This document shows positions 16,786 to 26,194 of a DNA stretch of 64,000 nt, in pieces (position 1 is the stretch's first letter; the number at the start of each line of letters is the position of its first letter). Origin of the DNA: Thermaurantimonas sp046295455 (GTDB lineage Bacteria; Bacteroidota; Bacteroidia; Flavobacteriales; Schleiferiaceae). A program made the translations under genes and the position numbers. The stretch covers positions 1 to 64,000 of the forward strand of contig JBKBNI010000012.1 of assembly GCA_046295455.1 (NCBI GenBank). The letters are read 5' to 3'. The notes beneath the pieces were generated by a model, which ran no database searches, was not told where the DNA came from, and saw nothing but the letters and a program-made list of their open reading frames with translations.

Positions 16786-19700
16786 ATGGAAACGAAAGGT
16801 GTAATCAAAAAGGAGTTCAGACTCAGTTCGCTCTCGGTCGATAACAAAACCACTATTTTCGTTCTTACGTTTATTCTTTTCGTGGCCGGAATTTTGGCAT
16901 ATCGTAGCATGCCTACAGAGACCTTTCCCGAGATCGTAAGTCCGGAGATTTATGTAGGCACATTCTATCCCGGATATTCTCCTGTAGATATCGAAAAGCT
17001 CGTAACCCGCCCATTGGAAAAAGAAATCAATTCTATTTCAGGTATCGAAGAGATCAATTCCACTTCTACACAAGGGTACTCTACCATTCAGATCAAGTTT
17101 GACTTTAAAGTGACACCTGAAGAAGCCCTTCGAAAGGTGAAGGACAAAGTGGATCTTGCCCGAAGCGACAAAGACTTCCCCAAAGACCTTCCGGCAGAAC
17201 CCAATGTGTTTGAGCTAAACTTCGCCGAACTCATTCCCGTGCTCAACATCAACCTCAGTGGAGAATTTTCTCCCGATCAGCTGAAGCAATTTGCTGAATA
17301 CCTCGAGGAGAAAATTGAAGCCCTTCAAGAGGTGTCAAAAGTCGAAATCCGGGGAATGGATGACAAAGAACTCAGAATCAGCCTCGATCAGCACAAGCTC
17401 GAGTTGCTTAACCTATCCTTCGACGACATAGCCAATGCCATCCGCGGTGAAAACGTCTCCGTAGCTGCCGGAGACTTCCTGGTTGATGGATACCGGAGAA
17501 ATATTCGTGTAGTTGGAGAATTTAAAGATCCAGCAGAAGTTGGGCGCATCATTGTAAAATACGAAAATGCAGAGGTCGTGTACCTGCAGGACATAGCTGA
17601 CATATACTACGGCGAGGTTGAAAAGGAGTCATATGCGCGTGAATTCGGTAATCCTGTGGTCATGCTCGATGTGATGAAGCGAAGTGGTGAAAATCTGATC
17701 ATAGTATCAGATAAAATAAACGACATCATCGATGATGCCCGGGAGAAATACTTCCCTGAAAATCTGAATATTTCTATTACCAATGATCAAAGTGATCGCA
17801 CGCGCAATCAGGTAGCAGAACTTGAAAATTCCATCATCTTTGGAGTCATCCTCGTCGTAGCAGTGCTCATGTTTTTTATGGGTCTTCGCAATGCGCTCTT
17901 CGTAGGGATTGCTATCCCCCTGAGTATGCTGATTAGCTTTATGGTGCTCAGCGTATTAGGTGTGACGCTCAATACCATTGTGCTTTTTTCGCTGGTACTT
18001 GCTTTGGGCATGCTGGTAGACAACGGAATAGTCGTTGTAGAAAATATCTTCAGACTTCTGTCTGAAGGCAAACCACTTGTCCGCGCGGCAAAGGAAGGCG
18101 TTGGAGAAGTTGCGGTGGCCATTATTGCTTCCACAGCTACTACGGTGGCAGCATTCATTCCTCTGGCTTTCTGGCCGGGTATTTTCGGTGAATTTATGAA
18201 ATATCTACCCATTACGCTGATGATCGTCCTTGGTTCATCCCTCTTTGTGGCCCTGGTCATCAATCCGGTTTTGACCTCTGTGTATATGAAACTCACTGAA
18301 GATAAGCCCAATATGAAGAGAGTGTGGAGGTTTACGGCCGCAATGGTCTTCATTGGCACACTCTTTCTGGTGTCAAAAGTTTTTTGGTTAGGGAACCTAT
18401 TCATTTTGATTGGTTTAATCGTTCCATTTAATTACAAAATTCTGATGCCTTTATCAAAGGTGTTTCAGGATAATTTGTTGCCACGACTTGAAGAAAATTA
18501 CGAAGCTCTCTTGAAATTTGCACTGAAAGGTCGAAATCCAGCGTATTTTTTTGTGGGAACAATCATCTTGCTCATTGTAAGTTTTGCGCTTATCGTACTG
18601 TTTCCGCCCAAAGTACAGTTCTTCCCGGTAAATGAGCCCAACAGAGCAGAGATCTATGTAGAACTCCCTGTAGGTACCGATGTTGAAACGACAAATCAAT
18701 TTACCCTTCAGATAGAGGAGCGCCTGAAAAATATTTACAACCGCTACATGGTGTCGGAAAAAACCGAAGACGGACTTGACACTACGTACAACTTTTTGAT
18801 TTCCAGTATCATTTCCCAAGTAGGTAAAGGTGCAAACAATCCTAACGAAGGATCTTCGCAGGCGGCTACTCCTCATAAGTCAAAAATTACTGTCGATTTT
18901 GTCGAGACAAAATACAGACGTGGGGTACGAACCTCCGATGTGCTCGAGGATATACGCGAAGAACTACGCACGTTAGCCGGCGCTCAGATCACCGTGAGCA
19001 AAGACCGCCAGGGGCCTCCTGCCGGAGCACCCATCAGTATTGAGCTCTCCGGAGAAAACTACGAGCAGCTTGTAGCTGAAGCTGAGGCCGTTAAAGTATT
19101 TATAGACAATGCAAACATCTACGGAATTGAAGAGCTCACCATAGATGTAGATCGGGCCAAACCCGAGCTCCCGATCATCGTGGACAGGACCAAGGCCAAA
19201 ACCCTCGGTATCTCTACTTATCAGATAGGTGATGCGCTGCGCACCGCCCTTTTCGGTCGTGAAGTCAGTACCTTCAAAGAAGGTAACGATGACTATCCAA
19301 TCAATATCCGGTTTAAAGATGAATACCGATATGACTTAAACAAATTGATGGATACACGGATTACATTCCGGGATCAGGCTTCCGGTAAGATCAAGCAAGT
19401 TCCCATATCCGCTGTAGCCTATCCGGTAAAATCCAGTACCTTTTCGTCTGTCAAACGTAGGAACCTGAAGCGCACGGTTACCCTTACTTCGAATGTGCTG
19501 GAAGGGGTCAATGCTACAGCTACCGTCCAAAAAATCAAACGCCTGCTCACCACCTACGAATTACCGGAAGACATCAGCCTACAGTTTACCGGGGAGCAAG
19601 AGAAGCAAGCCAAGGAACTCGGATTTCTTTCAAAAGCTCTCCTGATCGCCATTTTTATCATTTTTCTGATTTTGGTCGCCCAGTTCAATTCTGCTTCTAC

Positions 19701-20247
19701 TCCACTCATTATTATGATAAGCGTTGTTTTTTCGCTTATCGGTGTTTTTCTTGGATTAGTCATATTTCGTCAGGATTTTGTAATCATTCTTACGATGATC
19801 GGCATTATATCACTGGCCGGTGTTGTGGTAAATAATGCCATAGTTCTCATCGACTATACCAATCTGATCATGGCGCGCCGTAAAAAAGTTCTTGGACTAA
19901 ATCCCAATGACCGCCTGCCCTTGAACGAAATTTTTTCATCCATCGTCGAGGCTGGCAAGAAACGTCTTCGTCCGGTACTCCTTACGGCGATTACAACCAT
20001 CCTTGGCCTGCTCCCATTGGCTACCGGAATGAATATCGATTTCTTCTCTCTATTTACCAATTATAATCCAAACATCTATTTTGGCGGAGACAATGTGGCA
20101 TTCTGGGGGCCCATGAGTTGGACAGTGATTTATGGCTTGACATTTGCTACTTTTCTGACGCTTATTATTGTGCCCGTGATGTTGTATCTAATCAATGGAT
20201 TAAAATACAGATTGGGTTTAAAAATTGTCAAAACCAAAACCATGTAA
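16786..20247 (+). CDS. RND multidrug-type efflux permease
   Basis: 1153 residues, the inner-membrane proton-driven pump of the tripartite system. Two repeats of TM1 plus large periplasmic loop plus five TM segments are visible: TM1 near 24-40, TM2-6 about 348-500, then the second half with TM8-12 toward 950-1140. In TM4 the sequence is GMLVDNGIVVVEN, so D412 is kept but the second Asp of the AcrB pair is Asn. An extra hydrophobic stretch around 510-550 splits the halves. Substrate unknown; hydrophobic compounds are most likely. Last gene of the operon, followed by a strong terminator. Confidence 0.94.
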   Translation: METKGVIKKEFRLSSLSVDNKTTIFVLTFILFVAGILAYRSMPTETFPEIVSPEIYVGTFYPGYSPVDIEKLVTRPLEKEINSISGIEEINSTSTQGYSTIQIKFDFKVTPEEALRKVKDKVDLARSDKDFPKDLPAEPNVFELNFAELIPVLNINLSGEFSPDQLKQFAEYLEEKIEALQEVSKVEIRGMDDKELRISLDQHKLELLNLSFDDIANAIRGENVSVAAGDFLVDGYRRNIRVVGEFKDPAEVGRIIVKYENAEVVYLQDIADIYYGEVEKESYAREFGNPVVMLDVMKRSGENLIIVSDKINDIIDDAREKYFPENLNISITNDQSDRTRNQVAELENSIIFGVILVVAVLMFFMGLRNALFVGIAIPLSMLISFMVLSVLGVTLNTIVLFSLVLALGMLVDNGIVVVENIFRLLSEGKPLVRAAKEGVGEVAVAIIASTATTVAAFIPLAFWPGIFGEFMKYLPITLMIVLGSSLFVALVINPVLTSVYMKLTEDKPNMKRVWRFTAAMVFIGTLFLVSKVFWLGNLFILIGLIVPFNYKILMPLSKVFQDNLLPRLEENYEALLKFALKGRNPAYFFVGTIILLIVSFALIVLFPPKVQFFPVNEPNRAEIYVELPVGTDVETTNQFTLQIEERLKNIYNRYMVSEKTEDGLDTTYNFLISSIISQVGKGANNPNEGSSQAATPHKSKITVDFVETKYRRGVRTSDVLEDIREELRTLAGAQITVSKDRQGPPAGAPISIELSGENYEQLVAEAEAVKVFIDNANIYGIEELTIDVDRAKPELPIIVDRTKAKTLGISTYQIGDALRTALFGREVSTFKEGNDDYPINIRFKDEYRYDLNKLMDTRITFRDQASGKIKQVPISAVAYPVKSSTFSSVKRRNLKRTVTLTSNVLEGVNATATVQKIKRLLTTYELPEDISLQFTGEQEKQAKELGFLSKALLIAIFIIFLILVAQFNSASTPLIIMISVVFSLIGVFLGLVIFRQDFVIILTMIGIISLAGVVVNNAIVLIDYTNLIMARRKKVLGLNPNDRLPLNEIFSSIVEAGKKRLRPVLLTAITTILGLLPLATGMNIDFFSLFTNYNPNIYFGGDNVAFWGPMSWTVIYGLTFATFLTLIIVPVMLYLINGLKYRLGLKIVKTKTM

Positions 20248-20277
20248 ACTCTGCTCTCCACAACCCATCACATGATG

Positions 20278-20308
20278 AGCCCACCAATGGATTGGTGGGC
20301 TTTTTTTT
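20278..20308 (+). terminator. Terminator of the efflux operon
   Basis: Ten-base stem (20278-20287 with 20292-20301), four-base loop and a run of eight T, 30 bp after the pump stop codon. Confidence 0.93.
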
Positions 20309-20376
20309 GCATATCTATTGTCATTGGCAGTGTACCTGTTGGCCAGCTCAAGGGTACGAGATAGGGTAATATATCC

Positions 20377-20538
20377 TCAGTAAAACAACGGTCTCAGGCT
20401 CTTTTTCAAATAGTTGATATTCCATTCTAATAAAAATCCATTGATGCCTACAAATGGCATGCAGGTATTGGTCTCATGCAAGCCGCCTTCATTTGCAAGG
20501 ATATTGACACCATTCCTTAATACGCACTTTATATTGAA
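20377..20538 (-). pseudogene. Possible C-terminal remnant of a lost gene
   Basis: On the minus strand, 53 codons are open to TGA at 20377-20379. They read like real protein: GVNILANEGGLHETNTCMPF, then VGINGFLLEWNINYLKKSLR and PLFY at the stop. The frame is blocked by TAG immediately upstream (20539-20541) and no normal start with a leader is present; an internal ATG would give only 27 residues. It therefore looks like the tail of a gene cut off at its 5' side. The family is not recognised, and chance remains possible. Confidence 0.33.
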
Positions 20539-20556
20539 CTAATTTTTATACCTTTC
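20534..20556 (+). promoter_or_regulatory. Promoter-like element before accA
   Basis: TTG at 20534 and TACCTTTC at 20549-20556 resemble the phylum's -33 and -7 elements (one mismatch in the latter, spacing 12, shorter than usual). The accA start is 30 bp further on. Confidence 0.35.
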
Positions 20557-20586
20557 GCCACTTTTTTTACAAAACGTCCGGATCGT

Positions 20587-21543
20587 ATGGATTATCTCGA
20601 TTTTGAATTGCCTGTTAAGGAATTGGAGGAGCAAATTGCCAAGGCCATGCAGCTACAAGAAGAGACAAAAGTGGACATGACGACCACCATTGACGAACTA
20701 AAAAACCGATTGACACAAACCCGCATACATATATATCAGAATCTTACAGCATGGCAGCGCGTCCAGCTTAGCCGGCATCCCAATCGCCCATATACCCTGG
20801 CATATATCCAGTATCTGACAGACGGACAGTTTTTAGAGCTTCACGGAGATCGCGGTGTAAAGGATGATAAAGCCATGATTGGAGGTTGGGGACTTCTCGA
20901 TGGTCAGGGAGTCATGTTTATCGGTCAGCAAAAAGGCATCAATACAAAAATGCGCCAATATCGCAACTTTGGCATGGCGAATCCCGAAGGATATCGCAAA
21001 GCACTCCGTCTTATGAAGATGGCAGAAAAATTTGGAAAGCCCGTGGTCACCCTGATCGATACCCCGGGTGCATATCCGGGTCTGGAGGCTGAGGAGCGCG
21101 GTCAAGGGGAAGCAATAGCACGTAATCTAATGGAAATGAGTGTTCTTAAGGTTCCTGTCATTTGTATTGTTATCGGCGAAGGGGCCTCTGGTGGTGCACT
21201 CGGTATCGGTGTAGGTGACAAGGTGTATATGCTTGAAAACACATGGTATTCAGTCATTTCTCCCGAAAGCTGCTCGTCCATCCTATGGCGAAGCTGGAAC
21301 TTCAAGGAAAAAGCTGCCGAAGCTCTGAAACTTACAGCCAAAGACATGCTCGAGCACAATCTCATCGACGGGATCATTCCCGAGCCTCTTGGAGGTGCTC
21401 ATACCGACCACGAAACCACGTTTCAGACCGTAAAACAATACATCAAAACAGCCCTGGATGAGCTTCAAAAATTAACTCCCGAGGAGCGTGTCGACCTCCG
21501 CATCAAAAAGTTTACCTCGATGGGCGTATATGCCGAAGATTAA
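20587..21543 (+). CDS. accA: Acetyl-CoA carboxylase carboxyltransferase subunit alpha
   Basis: Transfers CO2 from carboxybiotin to acetyl-CoA together with AccD. 318 residues, normal length: an N-terminal helical part (1-55), ELHGDRGVKDDKAMIGG, the acyl-CoA/carboxybiotin loops TLIDTPGAYPG and GEGASGGALGIGVGD, and the C-terminal YSVISPESCSSILW region. Lies 11 kb from accB-accC, so the subunits are made from separate loci; accD is not in the window. A lipoprotein gene starts 4 bp after its stop. Confidence 0.96.
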   Translation: MDYLDFELPVKELEEQIAKAMQLQEETKVDMTTTIDELKNRLTQTRIHIYQNLTAWQRVQLSRHPNRPYTLAYIQYLTDGQFLELHGDRGVKDDKAMIGGWGLLDGQGVMFIGQQKGINTKMRQYRNFGMANPEGYRKALRLMKMAEKFGKPVVTLIDTPGAYPGLEAEERGQGEAIARNLMEMSVLKVPVICIVIGEGASGGALGIGVGDKVYMLENTWYSVISPESCSSILWRSWNFKEKAAEALKLTAKDMLEHNLIDGIIPEPLGGAHTDHETTFQTVKQYIKTALDELQKLTPEERVDLRIKKFTSMGVYAED

Positions 21544-21547
21544 ATAT

Positions 21548-22414
21548 ATGTCCAAAAGCTTCTTCCGTCTTTTGTGTACTTCAGTATGGTTTTACCTTAC
21601 GATGTCGTGTGTTAATCCCGACCAACCGCATTCGGAGCAGAATGATGCTACGTCGGGAGAGGCGCCGGGTTGGGTCATCGCCATTGGTGGGGGAAGACGC
21701 ACGGATACCCTAATGTTCCACATCATCCGGTACTGTCGCCTCCAGCCAGGCGATACAGTATGGATTGCGCCTATGGCAAGTGAAGAGCCTGACTCGGCCT
21801 ATTGGTATGTAGCGCTTGACTTTCAGCGCATGGGATTGATTCCAAAACCTTACGTTTTTTACACCCTGCAGGATTACTACCCACCGGATACGGCCAGAGT
21901 TAAGTTGGTATTCTTCACCGGAGGTGACCAGAATCGCCTGATGCAATCACTGTCGCTCGCCAATGTGTTGGATGACTTAAAGCTGTATCGATTGTCAGGA
22001 GGTCATATCGCCGGTACCAGCGCCGGAGCAGCGGTGATGAGTGAATACATGATTACTGGCAATCAATGGAAACATCCGGACTATGAAGCCACATTTAGTC
22101 GTCTAATCGCAGATAATGTCGAGATTGTGTCCGGAGCAGGACTTTTGAGCTCATGCATCATCGATCAGCATTTCATCACCCGAAGCCGTTACAACCGGCT
22201 GATTTCAGCTCTTTTTGAGTTGCCTATGCTCAGCGGGATAGGAGTGGAAGAATCCTCGGCCATCGTCACAGACGATAGTATTGCCGTGGCCATCGGGTCA
22301 GGACAAATCGTGCAGATCAGAGCCGGCACACCAAAACGAAGAGACGACCTAATCGGATTTGAAGATTTGATCATGCACATTCACCTTCCGGGCGACACAT
22401 TCTATCTGAAATAA
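21548..22414 (+). CDS. Secreted cyanophycinase-like lipoprotein (peptidase S51 family)
   Basis: 288 residues from ATG 21548; an upstream start would sit inside accA and spoil the lipoprotein signal MSKSFFRLLCTSVWFYLTMSC (C21 lipidated). The body matches the cyanophycinase/S51 serine peptidase fold: FFTGGDQNRL at about 122-131 and the nucleophile elbow GTSAGAA with S158, then IDQHFITRSRYNRL. Cyanophycinases cut the Asp-Arg polymer cyanophycin at beta-linked aspartate bonds; extracytoplasmic versions may scavenge it or related isopeptides. Substrate here is inferred only. Starts 4 bp after accA; converges with the symporter gene. Confidence 0.85.
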   Translation: MSKSFFRLLCTSVWFYLTMSCVNPDQPHSEQNDATSGEAPGWVIAIGGGRRTDTLMFHIIRYCRLQPGDTVWIAPMASEEPDSAYWYVALDFQRMGLIPKPYVFYTLQDYYPPDTARVKLVFFTGGDQNRLMQSLSLANVLDDLKLYRLSGGHIAGTSAGAAVMSEYMITGNQWKHPDYEATFSRLIADNVEIVSGAGLLSSCIIDQHFITRSRYNRLISALFELPMLSGIGVEESSAIVTDDSIAVAIGSGQIVQIRAGTPKRRDDLIGFEDLIMHIHLPGDTFYLK

Positions 22415-22415
22415 A

Positions 22416-24092
22416 TCAACCACCCGCTGCTCCCGCTTTTGACAGCAGTGACCTCAACCAATTTGCACTCACAATAAACAAGGCTGCGAGAAGATTGTAC
22501 CAAAGATATTCTATGTTCCAGTCGGGGAACCGGTCTTTGACAAAATGAATCAAGAGTATAGCAGATTCTGCTACCATGGCACTTGTCAGCAAAAAGCTGG
22601 AGGAAGTTTTCTTTATAAAAAAAGCGACCAGAAAAATTCCAAGGATCGTCCCGTAAAAAAGCGATCCAATGATATTGACCATCTCGATGAGATTGTCAAA
22701 CAGAGAGGCCACAATCGCAAATCCAATAGCCAAAATGCCCCAGATAAAAGTAGTAATTCGGGTAATCAATAGTTTTGACCGGCTATTCCGCTTTATAAGG
22801 CCGAGCCTTTCGACGTAATCGACCATAGTCGTCGTGGCCAGGGCGTTTAGTTCGCCAGCAGTACTGCTCATGGCTGCCGACAGCACCATGACCACGACAA
22901 GGCCGATGAGACCGTGAGGCAGATGGTGTATCACAAAATGCAGAAAGACAAAATTGGTATCTTTAGGGAGAAATTGACCGGTCTCTTCCTGATAAAGGAT
23001 CATGTAGTCGTCACGTAAAGCATGGATAGCCTTGGCCCTCTCGCTGATCTCAAAGGCATTTATGCCTTTAGTATCGTGGATCATATGTTTTAATTCGTCT
23101 TGTTGGCGGTAAAAGGCGCGTTCAATATCTTTTAAATGGATTGATTCACAAGCTTCAGCTTCTGCTCTTGCAGTCGGGTTGAAGATCAGGGGCTGTCCTT
23201 CCGACAGAAAAAACATCCATACCAAAACCCCTGTAAAAAGGATAAAAACCTGCATGGGTATTTTTACAATGGCATTGAAGTAGAGTCCTTTGCGGGCCAC
23301 TCCTACATCCGTACCTGACAGATACCGCTGAACCTGACTCTGATCCGTTCCAAAATAGCTGAGTGACAGAAAAAACCCTCCAAGCAATCCACTCCACACA
23401 GTATATCGTGTGCTCAGATCAAAAGTCCATTCCAGCATATCCAGTCTTCCGGTGTAGGCAGCAGCATCTAGCAGAGTGCTTACTGACGCTGCTGCTGAAA
23501 TCTTATTCATTAGTATGGCTGCCACCACAAACAAGGATAAAAAAATGACCCCCATCTGCCAACGGTGGGTGACAGATACCGCCCTGGTACCCCCTGATAC
23601 AGTGTAAGCGATGACGATCAGTCCGATTACAACACATGTAGCCGACAGATTCCAGCCAAACAACACACATAATACGATGGCCGGCGCGTAGACCGTAATG
23701 CCTGCTGCCATCCCCCTTTGGATCAGAAATAAAAATGATGCCAGCAGCCGTATTCGAAGGTCAAAACGCTTTTCAAGGTATTCGTATGCAGTGACCACAC
23801 GACTACGGTAATATTCATCAATGAAAAACCGACTGATAAACCATACCGCTACCGGCAGTCCGAGATAAAACTGAGCAAAGCGCAATCCGCTTTCATAACC
23901 AAGGCCGGGCGCAGAAAGAAATGTGATCGCACTGGCTTGGGTCGCCATTACCGACAGACCTACGCTCCACCATCGGGTATCTCCTCCTTTGAGAAACTCC
24001 GTTACAGAGCCTACCTTGCGCGTATGCCAAATGCCATAGCCCGCGATGAGCCCGATGCTCAGTATGATGACTGTCCAATCAATCCAATTCAT
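22416..24092 (-). CDS. Sodium:solute symporter (SSS family)
   Basis: 558 residues, about 13 hydrophobic segments beginning WIDWTVIILSIGLIAGYGIW. The N-terminal half carries the family pattern (GGDTRWWSVGLSVMATQASA with ITFLSAPG, AYEYLEKRF) and the core YFGTDQSQVQRYLSG, which fits SSS transporters that bind Na+ near TM1/TM8. Substrate could be a sugar, an acid or a nucleoside; nothing nearby decides this. A long soluble loop sits around 305-385. Single gene, ending 1 bp from the convergent lipoprotein gene. Confidence 0.88.
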   Translation of the reverse strand: MNWIDWTVIILSIGLIAGYGIWHTRKVGSVTEFLKGGDTRWWSVGLSVMATQASAITFLSAPGLGYESGLRFAQFYLGLPVAVWFISRFFIDEYYRSRVVTAYEYLEKRFDLRIRLLASFLFLIQRGMAAGITVYAPAIVLCVLFGWNLSATCVVIGLIVIAYTVSGGTRAVSVTHRWQMGVIFLSLFVVAAILMNKISAAASVSTLLDAAAYTGRLDMLEWTFDLSTRYTVWSGLLGGFFLSLSYFGTDQSQVQRYLSGTDVGVARKGLYFNAIVKIPMQVFILFTGVLVWMFFLSEGQPLIFNPTARAEAEACESIHLKDIERAFYRQQDELKHMIHDTKGINAFEISERAKAIHALRDDYMILYQEETGQFLPKDTNFVFLHFVIHHLPHGLIGLVVVMVLSAAMSSTAGELNALATTTMVDYVERLGLIKRNSRSKLLITRITTFIWGILAIGFAIVASLFDNLIEMVNIIGSLFYGTILGIFLVAFFIKKTSSSFLLTSAMVAESAILLIHFVKDRFPDWNIEYLWYNLLAALFIVSANWLRSLLSKAGAAGG

Positions 24093-24238
24093 TGTAAGCT
24101 AAGGGATCTAAGCATTTGCAATGTTAGATATGAAAGCGTAGGTTGAAACCCTGTGAATTCATTACAACGTCCGATTTCGGTCAAAAATCCTTCGAAATCT
24201 GTTCATTCAGTAATAAATTGCGACCACAATGATAAATT

Positions 24239-25303
24239 ATGAGAAAAGCGCTAATATTTAACACTTTAATTTTATATTTTATTTCATTTGTCTTTATACC
24301 TCTGAATGCTCAATTCAACAACGAACGCTTAGCCAACGAGTTTCGACAAAATATGAATGCCTATTTGGAGGCGCATTTGTCACCGGCTTTTGATGGAGCT
24401 GCCAATGCGAATCCTCTATTGTGGCAGCTGCCGTTTGGAACCTCCGGATCGTACAATTTTTCAGGTAATCTGACTGCGGGAGCATCATTTCTACCTATTT
24501 CGTTCACAGAGTTTGATTTTTTTGGCATCAACCGCACTCCAAATTTCGAATTGCGAAACCCCTTGAGAAATATTTTGCCAACCATTGTAGGGGGTGAGGT
24601 GGACAACGACATCTATTTCTATGTGACGGACAATAATGGCAATCGGATTTTTGATCCGATCAGGGGACATCATGTACGTGCTGAGATTGATGTGCCTCAA
24701 GGATTTGGTTTTCGTGTACCGATAGTGCCTGCCGCGAGCTTACAGATAGGTGCGTGGTTTCCGGTTCATACAGGTGTTGCGATCAGATATATTCCTGTGA
24801 TCATTGGAGACAATATTCGGTTTGGATCCTTAGGCTTTTCATTGCTGCATAATCCGCTTGGGTGGTTTAATCTTCCCGTAGAACTCATTTTAGGCGTTAA
24901 TTACAATCAAATGAATTTTATCGGAGAGGATTTTGTAAATGTACCCAATCCCAATCGATTTGAAATAGATAGTCGTAGTCTGTCTTTTGAGATGACCGTT
25001 TCCAGACGGTTTGGTTTTGTTAAGCCTTATTTTTCTGCAAATTTTATTTCCATGAACTCAAGTGCAGCCCTGAGAGGTACGTTTAATTATACGTTTTCGG
25101 ATTATGTCGGCGTACCGATCGGAATACTGCAAGGGGTTCGGTTTAATGTTACCGATCCTGTTCAATTTACTGATTCCAATACTTTTTTGAATGCGGGAGT
25201 GGGTGCCCTGCTCACCTGGAAGTTTTTTTTTCTAAACAGTCAGCTGATGTTTGGGCGCTTTCAGAATTTTGGTATTAGCTTAGGGTACCAGACCGAAATT
25301 TAA
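24239..25303 (+). CDS. Predicted outer-membrane beta-barrel protein of unknown function
   Basis: 354 residues with a signal peptide ending near residue 24 (FIPLNAQ). The rest has alternating hydrophobic/aromatic strands without long helices, such as SLSFEMTVSRRFGFVKPYFS, and ends in FGISLGYQTEI with an odd final residue for a barrel. It resembles a Bacteroidota family of uncharacterised outer-membrane proteins (I suspect DUF6588, but cannot confirm). Single gene; 146 bp separate it from the divergent symporter gene. Role unknown. Confidence 0.7.
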   Translation: MRKALIFNTLILYFISFVFIPLNAQFNNERLANEFRQNMNAYLEAHLSPAFDGAANANPLLWQLPFGTSGSYNFSGNLTAGASFLPISFTEFDFFGINRTPNFELRNPLRNILPTIVGGEVDNDIYFYVTDNNGNRIFDPIRGHHVRAEIDVPQGFGFRVPIVPAASLQIGAWFPVHTGVAIRYIPVIIGDNIRFGSLGFSLLHNPLGWFNLPVELILGVNYNQMNFIGEDFVNVPNPNRFEIDSRSLSFEMTVSRRFGFVKPYFSANFISMNSSAALRGTFNYTFSDYVGVPIGILQGVRFNVTDPVQFTDSNTFLNAGVGALLTWKFFFLNSQLMFGRFQNFGISLGYQTEI

Positions 25304-25318
25304 ATCCCAGTAAATCAA

Positions 25319-26095
25319 CTAATTAATTGGATCCAAAGAAAAGTCTTTTTTGACTTTTCCAAGACCGAATACAAGTTCAGGATTACTTTCAAGGGCATTA
25401 CCTACTACCACGATGTCGGCTCCTGCTTCGAATGCTTGCCGAGCCTGATCCTCTGTTCGTATACCGCCACCCACAATGATAGGAATGGAAACTACCCTAC
25501 GCACCGCAGCTATCATAGCCGGCTCGATAGGATGTGCCGCACCCGAGCCTCCATCCATGTAAATGGTCTGAAGTCCGAGCATTTGCCCAGCCAAGGCGGT
25601 CATAGCAGCAATATCGTATTTATGTGATGGGATCGGCATACTGCCCGACATGTAATGGGCTGTAGTAAAGTTTCCGCAGTGGATGAGCATGTAGCCTGTA
25701 GCGATGGTTTGCAGACCGGCCTCTAGAATGTAAGGAGCTGCAATGACCTGATTTCCGATGAGTAGCTCCGGATTGCGGCCAGAGATGAGCGATAGAAACA
25801 ATATGGCATCAGCTCTTGAAGAGATCTGCATAATGCTGCCCGGAAAGAGAATGCATGGCAGAGCAGAATGAGATTTAACAATATCAATTGTCGTGTCGAG
25901 TCTATCTTTCACCATGAGTGATCCGCCAATGAATAGAAAATCGACATCCGCCATCTCGCAATGACGAAGCAATTTCAAAAGGGAATTTTTGTCATTTTTA
26001 TCAGGATCAATAAGGACAGCAAGCATTTTTCTGCCTTGACGCACATGGTCTTGAATAAGTTTATAAATCTCTGTATTCAAAGTTGGAAAATCCAA
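25319..26095 (-). CDS. Geranylgeranylglyceryl/heptaprenylglyceryl phosphate synthase
   Basis: 258 residues, a TIM-barrel prenyltransferase of the PcrB/GGGPS family. Signs: AVLIDPDKND near the N terminus, DFLFIGGSLM, LFPGSIMQIS, YMDGGSGAAHPI and the phosphate-binding IIVGGGIRTEDQA with GADIVVVGNALE. Members join a long prenyl diphosphate to sn-glycerol-1-phosphate, the first committed step of archaeal-type ether lipids; Bacteroidota carry a known group II version. The polyprenyl synthase elsewhere in this window could supply substrate, but that link is inference. Single gene, convergent with the upstream barrel gene. Confidence 0.9.
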   Translation of the reverse strand: MDFPTLNTEIYKLIQDHVRQGRKMLAVLIDPDKNDKNSLLKLLRHCEMADVDFLFIGGSLMVKDRLDTTIDIVKSHSALPCILFPGSIMQISSRADAILFLSLISGRNPELLIGNQVIAAPYILEAGLQTIATGYMLIHCGNFTTAHYMSGSMPIPSHKYDIAAMTALAGQMLGLQTIYMDGGSGAAHPIEPAMIAAVRRVVSIPIIVGGGIRTEDQARQAFEAGADIVVVGNALESNPELVFGLGKVKKDFSLDPIN

Positions 26096-26194
26096 TTATA
26101 CGAATTGGCCGCAATATAATTGTACGGTCAGAAATGAATTATACGGTATTTTTTAATCCGAAATTATTTTTTATCAAGTTTAATATTTTGCCAT

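Larger units (their letters stand above)
20248..20586. other. Intergenic stretch between the efflux operon and accA
   Basis: Holds the efflux terminator (20278-20308), an orphan protein-like stretch on the minus strand (20377-20538) and a promoter-like element before accA (20534-20556). Nothing else is evident. Confidence 0.6.

Noticed and set aside
17808..18404. 198-codon open frame antisense to the RND pump gene
   Set aside because: Low-complexity Ser/Thr/Arg-rich product opposite membrane-helix codons; no start context or domain.
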